Part shown: positions 29,399-39,252 of the stretch, piece by piece
Layout of the letters: each line of letters starts with the position of its first letter
Numbering within the stretch: position 1 is the first letter of the stretch
Assembly: GCF_003259835.1 (NCBI RefSeq)
Contig: NZ_QLMI01000006.1
Span: 124,001-188,000 of the forward strand
DNA: 64,000 bases
Reading direction: 5' to 3'
Source: Flavobacterium aquaticum
GTDB taxonomy: Bacteria > Bacteroidota > Bacteroidia > Flavobacteriales > Flavobacteriaceae
Made by a program: the position numbers and the translations under genes
The notes under the pieces: model-generated
What the model was told of the DNA's origin: nothing
The model's database searches: none
What the model saw: the letters and a program-made list of their open reading frames with translations, nothing else

Positions 29399-32300
29399 AT
29401 GAAAACACTGCAAAAAAAGTTATTGCTTTTGCTACTGATGTTACCCTTAGGCTTATTGGCTCAAAACACCCTTAAAGGGGTAGTTTTAGACGGCTCTTCA
29501 AAACAAACCTTACCAGGAGTAAATGTATTAGTGGCGGGCACAACAAACGGAGCTACTACCGACTTTGATGGAAATTTCACTTTAACAAACATCAAAAAAG
29601 GAGATAAAATTGTATTCTCATATATAGGCTTTAAAGATGAAACCATAACATATGAAAATCAAAACACAATAACAATTACTTTACAAGAAGATCAAAAAGA
29701 ATTAAAAGATGTAATAGTAATTGGATATGGAACTACAACTAAGAAAGATGCGACAGGGTCTGTTACATCTGTAACATCAAAAGAGTTCAATAAAGGAGCC
29801 ATTGTTTCAGCAGATCAACTACTTACAGGCAAAGCACCAGGAGTTAGGATAACCAACAATGGTGGACAACCAGATTCTGCTCCTAATATTAGAATTAGAG
29901 GAGGTTCTTCATTAAATGCAAATAGTAGTCCTTTATTGGTAATTGATGGTGTTCCAGTAGATAACACAACACCTGCTGGGGTTTCTAATCCATTATCGTT
30001 AATAAACCCTAATGATATTGAAAGCTTTACAATTCTTAAAGACGCTTCTGCAACTGCAATTTATGGTTCTAGAGCATCAAACGGAGTTATCATAATTACA
30101 ACAAAAAAAGGAAGCAAAGGAAGTCCTGAATTTAATTATTCTTCAAGTGTTTCTTTTGGGAATGTTTCTAAAAAAATCAATGTAATGGATGGTAAAACAT
30201 TCTCAAAATTTATTCAAGAATATCATCCAGATTTAGTAAATAATTTAGGTATAGCTGATCCAAGTGCTCCTGTAGGAACAGTTGATGATCCAAGCACTCC
30301 AGATGTTATTGAAGGTCGTATATTATCTAATACAGACTGGCAAGATGCAATCTTTAGAAACTCTATTTCTACAGATCATAACATTAGTGGTAGAGCAAAT
30401 TTATTTGGATATTTACCCTTTAGAGCGTCTCTTGGATACACCCGAAATGAAGGTATAGTAAAAACAAATGATTACGAAAGATATTCATATTCTATCAAAA
30501 TGAATCCTAATATGTTTGACAATCATTTGAAGTTAGACGTTAATGCAAAAGGAATTATCACAGACAAAAATGCGATAGATGAGGGAAGCGCATTAGCTGG
30601 TGCAGTTAATATGGACCCTACAAAACCAATTTATGATTCAAATAGTATTTTTGGAGGTTACTATCAAACTATGACTGCAAGCAACCCAAATATAGTGAGT
30701 GGCCAATACAATCCAGTTGCGCTTTTAGAACAAAGAAGCAGACCTGAAAGAAGTATCCGTTTTTTAGGAAATATTGAAATGGATTACAAAATGCATTTTT
30801 TACCAGAGTTAAGAGCTGTGGTAAATTTAGGTTTAGATGCTTCAGAATCAAAAATTAGAGAAACTTTTACCGATAATGCAATTGCAACATATAACGGAAC
30901 AAACGTTGTATTTAATCCTGGAAAAAATTATCAAGAAAATCAAACTATTACAAATACCACATTTGATAGTTATTTAGTTTATACTAAAAACATGAATGGT
31001 TTACTTAAAAAATTTGATATTCAAGGAGGCTATTCTTATCAAAACTTCAAAAATGATGGTAACAAAGAAATTTACCAATACAACCCTAATACTGGCATAA
31101 GAGAAATTCTAATAAACCCTAACAATCCAAACAACAGGTATTATAACGAATTGAATTTACAATCTTTCTTTGGAAGAACAAACCTTGACTTTGCAAACAA
31201 ATATTTATTAACACTATCGTTTAGAGCTGATGGTTCATCTTTGTTTAGAGAAAAAGACAGATGGGGCTTCTTTCCAGCAGCAGCATTAGCTTGGAAATTA
31301 AAAGAGGAAGACTTTCTTAAAAACGTAACTTTTGTTAATGATTTAAAACTACGTTTAAGTGCAGGTAAAACAGGGCAACAAGACATTACTGGAAATGTAG
31401 GGTTTTACCCATCAATTCCTTTATTCTCTATAGGTAGTACAACCAGTCAATACTTACCAGGTTCTAACTTATATTCAGCATTACCATTTAATGAAAATTT
31501 AACTTGGGAAAAAACATCGACTGTAAATGCAGGATTAGATTTTAACTTCTTTAAAAACAGTTTAATCAGTGGTGCATTTGATATTTATTATAACAAAACT
31601 TCTGATTTATTAGCAAGAGTTCCTACAGCTCCTGGACAATATTTAAGTGATAGTTTTATAACTAATGTTGGAAAAACTGAAGGAAAAGGTTTTGAACTTA
31701 ATTTAAACATTAAACCTATTTCTAACGACAATTCAACTCTTGAATTCTATTCAAATATTGCTTATAACAGTGTTGAAGTAACAGATTTAGGAGATGTTGA
31801 AAGACTAAACGCTGGTGGAGGATTACCAGTTGGAACTAATGTAAACTCTCAAGTAAATGCAGTTGGTTTTCAGCCTTATGCTTTTTGGTTATTCCAACAA
31901 TTATATGATACAGATGGAAATGTAATTCCTGGTGCATTTGTGGACAGAAATGGAGATGGTCAAATTACTAATGACGACCGTTACTATGTAGAAAGAACAC
32001 CAAAATGGACTTTTGGATTTGGATTTAACTACAACTATAAAAACTGGGATTTTGGAACAAGTTTTAGAGGTCAATTTGGTGGACAAACTTATAATTCTAG
32101 AATCCTTACATCTGGATGGATTGATGCGGCTGTACCAACAAATTCTAGTAGCTTATCAAATGTTTTAGATTTTTATGCAGGTGAAGCTAGCACATCATTT
32201 ATCAATTTTAATGGAAATGAAAAATTCTCTGACTACATGGTAGAAGATGCAACATTCTTAAGATGTGAAAATATAGTTTTAGGATATAGATTTAACAAAT

Positions 32301-32458
32301 TCTATAAAGATGCTTCTTTAAGACTTTACGGAGCAGTTAACAACGCATTCCTTGTAACAAAATATGGCGGTCAAGACCCTGAAAACTTTGGAGGAATTGA
32401 CAACAATTTCTATCCAAGACCAAGAGTATATACAGTAGGTTTAAGCTTAGATTTCTAA
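29399..32458 (+). CDS. susC: SusC/RagA-type TonB-linked outer-membrane importer
   Basis: A 1019-residue outer-membrane receptor. A signal peptide (ends LGLLAQ) leads into a carboxypeptidase-D-like domain (about 23-100, LKGVVLDGSSKQTLPGVNV in part). The plug follows with VIVIGYGTTTKKDATGSV and the SusC signature region IRIRGGSSLNANSSPL, and then a long beta-barrel ending in VGLSLDF. With SusD it imports maltooligosaccharides using TonB energy. It starts the rightward starch operon; SusD follows 9 bases later. The symbol reflects family and context. Confidence 0.95.
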   Translation: MKTLQKKLLLLLLMLPLGLLAQNTLKGVVLDGSSKQTLPGVNVLVAGTTNGATTDFDGNFTLTNIKKGDKIVFSYIGFKDETITYENQNTITITLQEDQKELKDVIVIGYGTTTKKDATGSVTSVTSKEFNKGAIVSADQLLTGKAPGVRITNNGGQPDSAPNIRIRGGSSLNANSSPLLVIDGVPVDNTTPAGVSNPLSLINPNDIESFTILKDASATAIYGSRASNGVIIITTKKGSKGSPEFNYSSSVSFGNVSKKINVMDGKTFSKFIQEYHPDLVNNLGIADPSAPVGTVDDPSTPDVIEGRILSNTDWQDAIFRNSISTDHNISGRANLFGYLPFRASLGYTRNEGIVKTNDYERYSYSIKMNPNMFDNHLKLDVNAKGIITDKNAIDEGSALAGAVNMDPTKPIYDSNSIFGGYYQTMTASNPNIVSGQYNPVALLEQRSRPERSIRFLGNIEMDYKMHFLPELRAVVNLGLDASESKIRETFTDNAIATYNGTNVVFNPGKNYQENQTITNTTFDSYLVYTKNMNGLLKKFDIQGGYSYQNFKNDGNKEIYQYNPNTGIREILINPNNPNNRYYNELNLQSFFGRTNLDFANKYLLTLSFRADGSSLFREKDRWGFFPAAALAWKLKEEDFLKNVTFVNDLKLRLSAGKTGQQDITGNVGFYPSIPLFSIGSTTSQYLPGSNLYSALPFNENLTWEKTSTVNAGLDFNFFKNSLISGAFDIYYNKTSDLLARVPTAPGQYLSDSFITNVGKTEGKGFELNLNIKPISNDNSTLEFYSNIAYNSVEVTDLGDVERLNAGGGLPVGTNVNSQVNAVGFQPYAFWLFQQLYDTDGNVIPGAFVDRNGDGQITNDDRYYVERTPKWTFGFGFNYNYKNWDFGTSFRGQFGGQTYNSRILTSGWIDAAVPTNSSSLSNVLDFYAGEASTSFINFNGNEKFSDYMVEDATFLRCENIVLGYRFNKFYKDASLRLYGAVNNAFLVTKYGGQDPENFGGIDNNFYPRPRVYTVGLSLDF

Positions 32459-32467
32459 AAAAACACT

Positions 32468-34015
32468 ATGAAAAAAATAAAATTATTTAGCTTCATTGCA
32501 TTAATATCAGTTTCAATTTCATGTACTGATGATTTAAATACAGAGCCTGTAGTAGAACTTTCATTAGAACAACTTTTGGCGCAAGATCCTAATGCAATAA
32601 ATGGAATTATGTCAAAACTATATGGTTCATTTGCCTTATCAGGACCTAATGGCCCTGGAAGTTCTGATATTAGTGATGACCCAGGAGAATCTCCATTCTT
32701 AAGAGGAATTGTAAATTTACAAGATTTTACTGCCGATGGAATGAAAAACAGATGGGGAGATGATGGCTTAGATCAATTAACAACAGCTTCTAACTGGGAT
32801 GAAAATAATAAATTCTTTAGATATTTGTATAATAGAGTTTACTACACCGTACCACAATGTAACAATTTATTAGTAGTATTAAACTCTGTTTCTATTGAAA
32901 ACAAAGATCAAGTTATAGCTGAAGTTAAATTTCTTAGATCTTTAGCTTATTATTACATGATTGATTGTTTTGGAAAAGGCGTATTAGTAACAGAGGCACA
33001 AAATGGTGTTTCAACTCCTTTACCTGAATCAACAAGAACAGAACTATTTAACTTTGTTGAAAGTGAACTTGTTCAAGCAATTGAAAATTTACCTCAAACA
33101 AATTCATATGGAAGAGCTAATAAATATGCCGCTTCAATGCTATTAGCAAAACTATATATGAATGCTGAAGTCTATACAGGCACTCCAAGATACACTGACG
33201 CTCTAACATATATTAATAAAATCATCAATGAGGGTGGTTATGTATTAGATGACGACTTTGTTGAAGTTTTCTCTGCTGATAACTACATGTCTTCTGAAAT
33301 TATTTTCCCTTTAATTGCGGATGCTATTGTAAGTCAAAGTTTTGGAAATACTACTTATATCATTAATGGAAGTATGAATAGTGCTACAATGACAACAACT
33401 CTGTTTGGTAACCCTGGCGGTAATGATGCATGGGCAGGTCACAGAGCAACTAAAGCATGGTATGGATTATTTGGTCCATTAGGTTCTTCAACAGATGATA
33501 GAGCTGATTTATTTTGGACATCTGGACATACTTATGAAATGACCGATTACAAAGAATGGACAAACGGATATCCTTCTACTAAATTTAGAAATACTAATTT
33601 TCATTCAACTTCTGGAACACCAACAGTTTTTTCAAGCACAGATTTTCCACTTTATAGATTATCAGATGTTTATTTGATGTATGCAGAATGTGCAATAAGA
33701 GGTGCTGGAGGAACATTAAGTCAAGCTGCAACATATGTAAACTTGGTGAGAAATCGTTCAAATGCTACTTCAATTACTGAATCTGACCTTACATTAGATT
33801 TCATCTTAGACGAAAGAGGAAGAGAACTTAACTTAGAAGGACATAGAAGAAGTGATTTAATTCGTTTTGGAAAATTTACTGGCGGATCATATCTATGGCC
33901 ATGGAAAGGAAACGCTCAAACAGGCACTAGTATACCAAGTACATATAACGTTTTCCCTATTCCTTTGACCGCTTTACAAGCTAATCCTAATTTAACACAA
34001 AACCCTGGTTATTAA
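32468..34015 (+). CDS. susD: SusD/RagB-family starch-binding outer-membrane lipoprotein
   Basis: A 515-residue lipoprotein; the lipobox ends at Cys20 (SVSISC). SusD features are the TPR-like helices with FLRSLAYYYMIDCFG, a middle TNSYGRANKYAASMLLAKLY, and a C-terminal FILDERGRELNLEGHRRSDLIRFGKF (in pieces). SusD forms the lid over SusC and binds glycan at the cell surface. Its place between SusC and SusE, and the amylase downstream, point to starch. Confidence 0.94.
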   Translation: MKKIKLFSFIALISVSISCTDDLNTEPVVELSLEQLLAQDPNAINGIMSKLYGSFALSGPNGPGSSDISDDPGESPFLRGIVNLQDFTADGMKNRWGDDGLDQLTTASNWDENNKFFRYLYNRVYYTVPQCNNLLVVLNSVSIENKDQVIAEVKFLRSLAYYYMIDCFGKGVLVTEAQNGVSTPLPESTRTELFNFVESELVQAIENLPQTNSYGRANKYAASMLLAKLYMNAEVYTGTPRYTDALTYINKIINEGGYVLDDDFVEVFSADNYMSSEIIFPLIADAIVSQSFGNTTYIINGSMNSATMTTTLFGNPGGNDAWAGHRATKAWYGLFGPLGSSTDDRADLFWTSGHTYEMTDYKEWTNGYPSTKFRNTNFHSTSGTPTVFSSTDFPLYRLSDVYLMYAECAIRGAGGTLSQAATYVNLVRNRSNATSITESDLTLDFILDERGRELNLEGHRRSDLIRFGKFTGGSYLWPWKGNAQTGTSIPSTYNVFPIPLTALQANPNLTQNPGY

Positions 34016-34032
34016 TATAAAAAGTATATCAA

Positions 34033-35121
34033 ATGAAAAATTTATTAAAAATAGGTGCATTAGCAATTTTATTTATTGCAAATGTGTCATGTGAGAATGA
34101 TGATCAAACAATTATTAACCCTAGTGGAGGTCCAGAATTATTAACTCCATTAACAGGAAGTTCATATATTTTAAATCGTAGCACCCCATCAGCTGAAGTA
34201 ACAACTTTAGTTTGGAATCACGCTGATTACGGCGTTCAAACTGAAATTAATTATGAAGTTGAATTTTCTTTAGCAGACACAGAATTTGCAGTAATTACTT
34301 CAGGTGGTTTAACAAATAATCGCTTTATAACTTTTACACACGAATCTCTTAATGCTATTGCTCTTAGTGCTGGGCTAACACCTTACATTGCTGGAGATTT
34401 AGACCTAAGAATTAAATCGTCTTTAGGAACTAATGAAGATGTTGTTGCTTATTCAAATGTTGTTACTATTACTGTAACTCCATATCCTACAGATCTACCA
34501 AAACTTGCCGTAGCTGGTAATCATCAAGGTTGGAATGCTGGAAACGCTCCTCTAATAGCAGCTTCAGATTTTGGAAGAACTGACTTTGAAGGATATGTTT
34601 GGTTAGATGGCGAGTTTAAATTTGTTGCTCAAAGTGCTGACGGAACATTTAACTTCCCTCCCGCTGGCGGACCTGACTATGGAGATAATGGTGATTTCTC
34701 AGGAATCTTAGCTGAAACAGGAGAATCAAACTGTACTGCTATAGCTGGTTATTACAGAGTAAGAGCAAATACTGGTGCTATTACAACTCAAAATCCTGAT
34801 GGAATGACTTACTCAACAACTGCAGTTAGCTGGGGAATCATCGGTTCTGCAACTCCTACAGGATGGGATTCTGACACAGATTTAACGTACAATCCAACAA
34901 CTAAAAAATTAGAAATTGCTAGTATCGCATTAGTACCTGGAGCATTCAAATTTAGAGGAAACAATGCTTGGAGTAATGGTTTCGATTTAGGAACGGTTAA
35001 TGCTGACGGATTCTTAGTTGACGGTGGTGATTTAACATTCTCAGGAGCGGCAGGAAACTATAAAGTTATTTTAGATTTATCTAATCCTAGAAGATACACT
35101 TACGAGTTAATTGCTCTTTAA
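34033..35121 (+). CDS. susE: SusE-type outer-membrane starch-binding lipoprotein
   Basis: A 362-residue lipoprotein with a lipobox at Cys20 (IANVSC). An N-terminal SusE-family Ig-like domain (about 35-155) is followed by two similar binding domains, each starting with a hydrophobic strand: LAVAGNHQGWNAGNAP and WGIIGSATPTGWDSDTDL. SusE and SusF proteins hold starch at the surface and help SusCD. It follows susD by 17 bases. A strong terminator lies just after it, before the amylase gene. Confidence 0.9.
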   Translation: MKNLLKIGALAILFIANVSCENDDQTIINPSGGPELLTPLTGSSYILNRSTPSAEVTTLVWNHADYGVQTEINYEVEFSLADTEFAVITSGGLTNNRFITFTHESLNAIALSAGLTPYIAGDLDLRIKSSLGTNEDVVAYSNVVTITVTPYPTDLPKLAVAGNHQGWNAGNAPLIAASDFGRTDFEGYVWLDGEFKFVAQSADGTFNFPPAGGPDYGDNGDFSGILAETGESNCTAIAGYYRVRANTGAITTQNPDGMTYSTTAVSWGIIGSATPTGWDSDTDLTYNPTTKKLEIASIALVPGAFKFRGNNAWSNGFDLGTVNADGFLVDGGDLTFSGAAGNYKVILDLSNPRRYTYELIAL

Positions 35122-35131
35122 TTCAAATTAT

Positions 35132-35160
35132 AAAGGGCTGCCTTTAAGCAGCCCTTTTTT
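35132..35160 (+). terminator. terminator between susE and the amylase gene
   Basis: A 10-bp stem (35132-35141 with 35148-35157), a 6-base loop and a T run. It would make the downstream amylase less expressed than susCDE unless readthrough or a second promoter exists. Confidence 0.8.
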
Positions 35161-35171
35161 CTATTATAGCT

Positions 35172-38063
35172 ATGAAAAAAATATTATTCACATTATTACT
35201 GTCGTTAAGCAATTTATTCTTTGCTAATGCACAAGTGACCATTACCCCCAGCAGTTTTAATGTTACGGATCAAATTACCATCACTGTTTCAACTGCAGCT
35301 CAAGCATGCAATCTTATGGGAACAACTCCAACTAAAGTTTACATGCACGCTGGAATTGGAGACGATAGCAACGCTTTTGGATTCTCAGTGGTAGGAAACT
35401 GGGGGCAAGACGACACCGTTGGATTAATGACTAATAACGGAAATGGCACATGGAGTATAACTTTAACTCCTAGCACATATTTTGGTTTAAATGGTACACA
35501 ACAAGCTAATACTACAAAATTAGGAATGGTTTTTAGAAATGCTAATGGAAGCCAAACTTTAAAACTACCTCCATCTTGTGGTGATTTTATCTTCAATGTA
35601 GGTACTTTTCAAGTCAACTTAACAGCGCCGACAAATAATAGTGCAACCATTATAAATTCTGGAGGCAATTTAAATATTTCAGCTACAAATACTGGAGGTG
35701 TGGCTAGTTATAATTTGAAAGCAAATGGTGTAAGTATTAATACAAATACTACATCAAGTTATGCGTTTAATCACACAAACATAACAACCAATACAAGTTA
35801 TGATTTAGAAGTAACTCTAGGAGCATCAACCATAACAAGAAGATTTTCTGTTATAGTAAACCCTGGAAGTACGTCTCAAGCAATCCCAAACGGACTTGAA
35901 AACGGAATTAATTTAAATGTTTCAGATAATACTAAAGCTACTTTAGTATTAGAAGCTCCTGGCAAAGACTTTGTTTATTTAGCTGGTAGTTTTAACAACT
36001 ATACTCCAGATAGCAACTATGCAATGAAGAAAGACCCTACTTCAGGGAAATTTTGGTTAGAATTAACTGGACTTACACCAGGTGCAGATAATACTTATCA
36101 ATATTGGGCAGTTGATCAAACTCCAATTACAAATTCACCTTCATTAGTAAAAGCAGCAGATCCATGTTCAAAAATGGTTTTATCTCCATATGATGACCCA
36201 TGGATTTCAAACAGTACTTTCCCAAATTTACCAACTTATCCTACAGGGCAAGAACGTGAAGTAACATGGTTTAAAACAGGGGTTACACCATACAATTGGC
36301 AAGTAAACAACTTTAACAAACCGGATAAAGATAAATTAGTAGTTTATGAAGTTTTAATTCGCGATTTTGATGCCAATAGAAACTTTCAAAATATTATCGA
36401 CAGAATTCAATACTTCAAAAACCTAGGAATCAATGCAATCGAATTAATGCCAGTTATGGAGTTTGAAGGAAATGAAAGTTGGGGTTATAATACGTCTTTT
36501 CATATGGCATTAGACAAATACTATGGAACTCCAGAAAAATTAAAAGAGCTTGTCGATGTCTGCCATCAAAATGGAATTGCAGTGATATTAGATATTGCAT
36601 TTAATCATGCATTTGGAAGAAATCCAATGGTTAGAATGTGGATGAACGATCCTGATGGTGATGGATGGGGAAGTCCTGCAAGCGATAATCCTTATTTTAA
36701 TACTACTGCAAAACATAGTTATAGTGTAGGAGAAGATTTTAATCACTCTTCTACTCTAACTAGAAACTATGTAAAACAAACCATCAAACATTGGATAACA
36801 GAATACAAAATAGATGGCTTCCGTTGGGATTTAACAAAAGGATTTACTCAAAATTGTAATTCTGGAGACGATGGTTGTACCAATGCATATCAACAAGACA
36901 GAGTGGATGTATTAAAAGAATACGCAGATTACTCCTGGAGTTTAGACAATGACCATTATGTGATATTTGAACATTTAGGAACTGACAATGAAGAACAACA
37001 ATGGGCAAATTACAGATTAGGAGAAGGAAAAGGAATTATGATGTGGGGTGAAATGTTCACACAATACAAAGAGCTTGCTATGGGATTTTCTACTCAAAAT
37101 ATTTCGAGAATGGGACACACAAGCCGCGGATTTACAGGTAAAAGATTGATAGGTTACCCAGAAAGTCATGACAAAGATCGATTAATGTATGAAGCAATAA
37201 CCTATGGCAATGGTGGCGGAACTGCTCCAGTAAACGGAAATCTAACCAATGCATTAGCTAGAATGGGCGCCATAGGCGCTATGAGTATTCTTGTTCCGGG
37301 GCCAAAAATGATTTGGCATTTTGCTGAACTAGGAAACAATCAATCCATTTACACTTGTGCAAATGGAACCGTTAACGACGAAGGTACATTCTATCCTGGT
37401 GACTGTAAATTAGACACTAAAGAACAAGTGCAATGGACCCAAAATTGGCTAGCAGACACAAGAAGAACAGCCATTTTAAGCGATTGGTCAAAATTAATTA
37501 GCCTAAAAACTTCAGAACCTGTATTTAGTTCTGATTTTGCAATTAGCCCAGATGGAAGTAACATTCGCCAAAGATTATACGTATATAACAATACTTACCC
37601 AACAACTCAGTTGCGAAATGTAGTAGTTATTGCAAATTTCTCAGTGGGAAATCAAAATATAAACCCAAGTTTCCCAACAGATGTTTACACCTACCCTATG
37701 ACTTGGTATAATTTAATGGATAACACTCCAATAACCATAACAAGTCCAACAGCAACAATTGCTTTAACACCAGGTCAATTTAGAGTATACGGAAACAGAC
37801 CTTCAACCTTATCTTCAGATGATTTTGAAGCAAACCAAAATAATATCAATCTTTATCCAAATCCTACTAAAAACAGTTTTGCTCTTACAGCAGATATGGC
37901 TAAAGTGGAAATTTACAACATAACCGGACAATTGATAAAATCCTTTAATAACATAATTTCAAATCAACAATTAGATATTACAAACTTAGAAGTAGGTATA
38001 TATCTAATTAAATTAACAGATCGTAATGGTACAAGCCAATCAAAAAAATTGATAAAAGAATAA
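35172..38063 (+). CDS. secreted GH13 alpha-amylase with starch-binding domains and T9SS type A sorting domain
   Basis: A 963-residue protein with a signal peptide (ends FFANAQ). An N-terminal starch-binding-like domain (about 22-145) is followed by an Ig-like domain and a CBM48/E-set domain (TLVLEAPGKDFVYLAGSF). The GH13 barrel begins at about 385 and has catalytic Asp553 (GFRWD), Glu600 (VIFEH) and Asp667 (ESHDKD). Residues from about 885 form a T9SS type A sorting domain (NLYPNPTKNSF, GQLIKSF, GIYLIKL). It should be the extracellular starch-cutting enzyme of the locus, released or surface-attached through T9SS. Confidence 0.93.
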   Translation: MKKILFTLLLSLSNLFFANAQVTITPSSFNVTDQITITVSTAAQACNLMGTTPTKVYMHAGIGDDSNAFGFSVVGNWGQDDTVGLMTNNGNGTWSITLTPSTYFGLNGTQQANTTKLGMVFRNANGSQTLKLPPSCGDFIFNVGTFQVNLTAPTNNSATIINSGGNLNISATNTGGVASYNLKANGVSINTNTTSSYAFNHTNITTNTSYDLEVTLGASTITRRFSVIVNPGSTSQAIPNGLENGINLNVSDNTKATLVLEAPGKDFVYLAGSFNNYTPDSNYAMKKDPTSGKFWLELTGLTPGADNTYQYWAVDQTPITNSPSLVKAADPCSKMVLSPYDDPWISNSTFPNLPTYPTGQEREVTWFKTGVTPYNWQVNNFNKPDKDKLVVYEVLIRDFDANRNFQNIIDRIQYFKNLGINAIELMPVMEFEGNESWGYNTSFHMALDKYYGTPEKLKELVDVCHQNGIAVILDIAFNHAFGRNPMVRMWMNDPDGDGWGSPASDNPYFNTTAKHSYSVGEDFNHSSTLTRNYVKQTIKHWITEYKIDGFRWDLTKGFTQNCNSGDDGCTNAYQQDRVDVLKEYADYSWSLDNDHYVIFEHLGTDNEEQQWANYRLGEGKGIMMWGEMFTQYKELAMGFSTQNISRMGHTSRGFTGKRLIGYPESHDKDRLMYEAITYGNGGGTAPVNGNLTNALARMGAIGAMSILVPGPKMIWHFAELGNNQSIYTCANGTVNDEGTFYPGDCKLDTKEQVQWTQNWLADTRRTAILSDWSKLISLKTSEPVFSSDFAISPDGSNIRQRLYVYNNTYPTTQLRNVVVIANFSVGNQNINPSFPTDVYTYPMTWYNLMDNTPITITSPTATIALTPGQFRVYGNRPSTLSSDDFEANQNNINLYPNPTKNSFALTADMAKVEIYNITGQLIKSFNNIISNQQLDITNLEVGIYLIKLTDRNGTSQSKKLIKE

Positions 38064-38078
38064 ATTTACAGTTAGTTT

Positions 38079-38112
38079 AAAAAAGCCGTTTGAAATTAAA
38101 ACGGCTTTTTTT
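38079..38112 (+). terminator. terminator after the amylase gene
   Basis: A stem of about 12 bp (AAAAAAGCCGTT from 38079 with the complementary arm ending at 38112), a short loop and a T run. Confidence 0.8.
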
Positions 38113-38129
38113 ATGCTTTTTACTAAATA

Positions 38130-38159
38130 AAAAAGCCCTAACTTTCGTTAGAGCTTTTT
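38130..38159 (-). terminator. terminator after tRNA-Leu
   Basis: An imperfect hairpin, AAAAAGCCCTAAC with GTTAGAGCTTTTT around a TTTC loop, immediately 3' of the tRNA. On the minus strand it leads into a T-rich stretch. It may also back up the amylase terminator. Confidence 0.55.
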
Positions 38160-38160
38160 G

Positions 38161-38242
38161 TGCGGGTAAAAGGACTCGAACCTTCACACCTTGCGGCACC
38201 AGATCCTAAGTCTGGCGTGTCTACCAATTTCACCATACCCGC
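38161..38242 (-). tRNA. tRNA-Leu (anticodon UAG)
   Basis: An 82-base cloverleaf with long variable arm. The acceptor stem GCGGGTA pairs with TACCCGC and the discriminator base is A. The anticodon stem is CCAGA/TCTGG with loop CTTAGGA, so the anticodon is TAG. The T arm contains GGTTCGAGTCC. The CCA end is not encoded. The layout resembles bacterial tRNA-Leu(UAG). Confidence 0.95.
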
Positions 38243-38306
38243 GACAATTGGAGTGCAAATATAGATATTCGTATATATAAATCAAACAAAAAAGAAAATA
38301 ATTTCA

Positions 38307-39251
38307 TTAAAATTGATAAACCACTCCTACACCTAGTATTTGCTTCAACTGAATCTTTGGACCTTTAATAACTTGAACTCCATTTTCCTCTTCTTTAGAT
38401 TTAATATCATCATCATAAACAACATGTGTTCCAATATTAGCTTTTACATATTGATTAACAGTCATATCTAACTGCAATTGCCAATCTACATCTATATTAC
38501 CAAAATTGTTAATATAATCGGTATAAAGAGCAATTCTATGCTCAAAATTTATATTTTTATATACTTCTGTTTTCCATTGATTCGTAATTAAAACCCCTGT
38601 TTCATTTCTAATATTTTTACCTTCTCTTACCAAAACCCCAAATTCATCATAAATAGCCTTTTCCACTCCAAAAGCTCCCTGATTAGCCAACCTTTGATCA
38701 AAAACCATTGTAGTTTTTTGTGTTAAAGGAGAAATATAAAGATTCAAATTCAAATCTTTCCTTGAATATTCTGCCCCAACCCCTAAAAACGTATACGCAG
38801 GTGCAAATGGTTTAGAAATTGCTAAATCAGTATTTGGATAAGCATAACCATTGGCAAATTGCGTATTAAAATTAAATTTACCCGCATAATACCAATTAGA
38901 AATGGTATCCCTCTTATATCCAAAAGTAGAATTAAAAGCAACCTGATCATCTGTTTTTCTAGCTTCTTGACTTTCTTGCTTATTAATTCCGTAGCGAGCA
39001 ATTAATTCGTTTTTCCAATTAACATTATTTCTAGTATACGTGCGAATAAATTGTCCTTTTAAAAGTCCAGAAACGGAGTTATTACCTCCAGCATTCCAAT
39101 TTACAAATGAAATCTGAGAAATATCTAAACCAACTTTATTTTCTTTTGACCAATAGGAAATGGTGTCTGGTAATTCTGTTCTGATAATTTGACTGTAATT
39201 GGTTTGAAAAACAAAAAATAGAAGTCCAAAAAAGTAGGTTTTTTTCAACAT
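38307..39251 (-). CDS. DUF3078 family outer-membrane protein
   Basis: A 314-residue protein with a signal peptide (ends NYSQ) and many alternating hydrophobic strands ending VGVVYQF, as in outer-membrane beta-barrels. WSKENKVGLDISQISFVNWNAGGNNS is typical of the Bacteroidetes family DUF3078, of unknown function. It follows dxs after a single base, so both are probably cotranscribed. The ending on an aromatic residue fits insertion by the BAM machine. Confidence 0.75.
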   Translation of the reverse strand: MLKKTYFFGLLFFVFQTNYSQIIRTELPDTISYWSKENKVGLDISQISFVNWNAGGNNSVSGLLKGQFIRTYTRNNVNWKNELIARYGINKQESQEARKTDDQVAFNSTFGYKRDTISNWYYAGKFNFNTQFANGYAYPNTDLAISKPFAPAYTFLGVGAEYSRKDLNLNLYISPLTQKTTMVFDQRLANQGAFGVEKAIYDEFGVLVREGKNIRNETGVLITNQWKTEVYKNINFEHRIALYTDYINNFGNIDVDWQLQLDMTVNQYVKANIGTHVVYDDDIKSKEEENGVQVIKGPKIQLKQILGVGVVYQF

Positions 39252-39252
39252 T

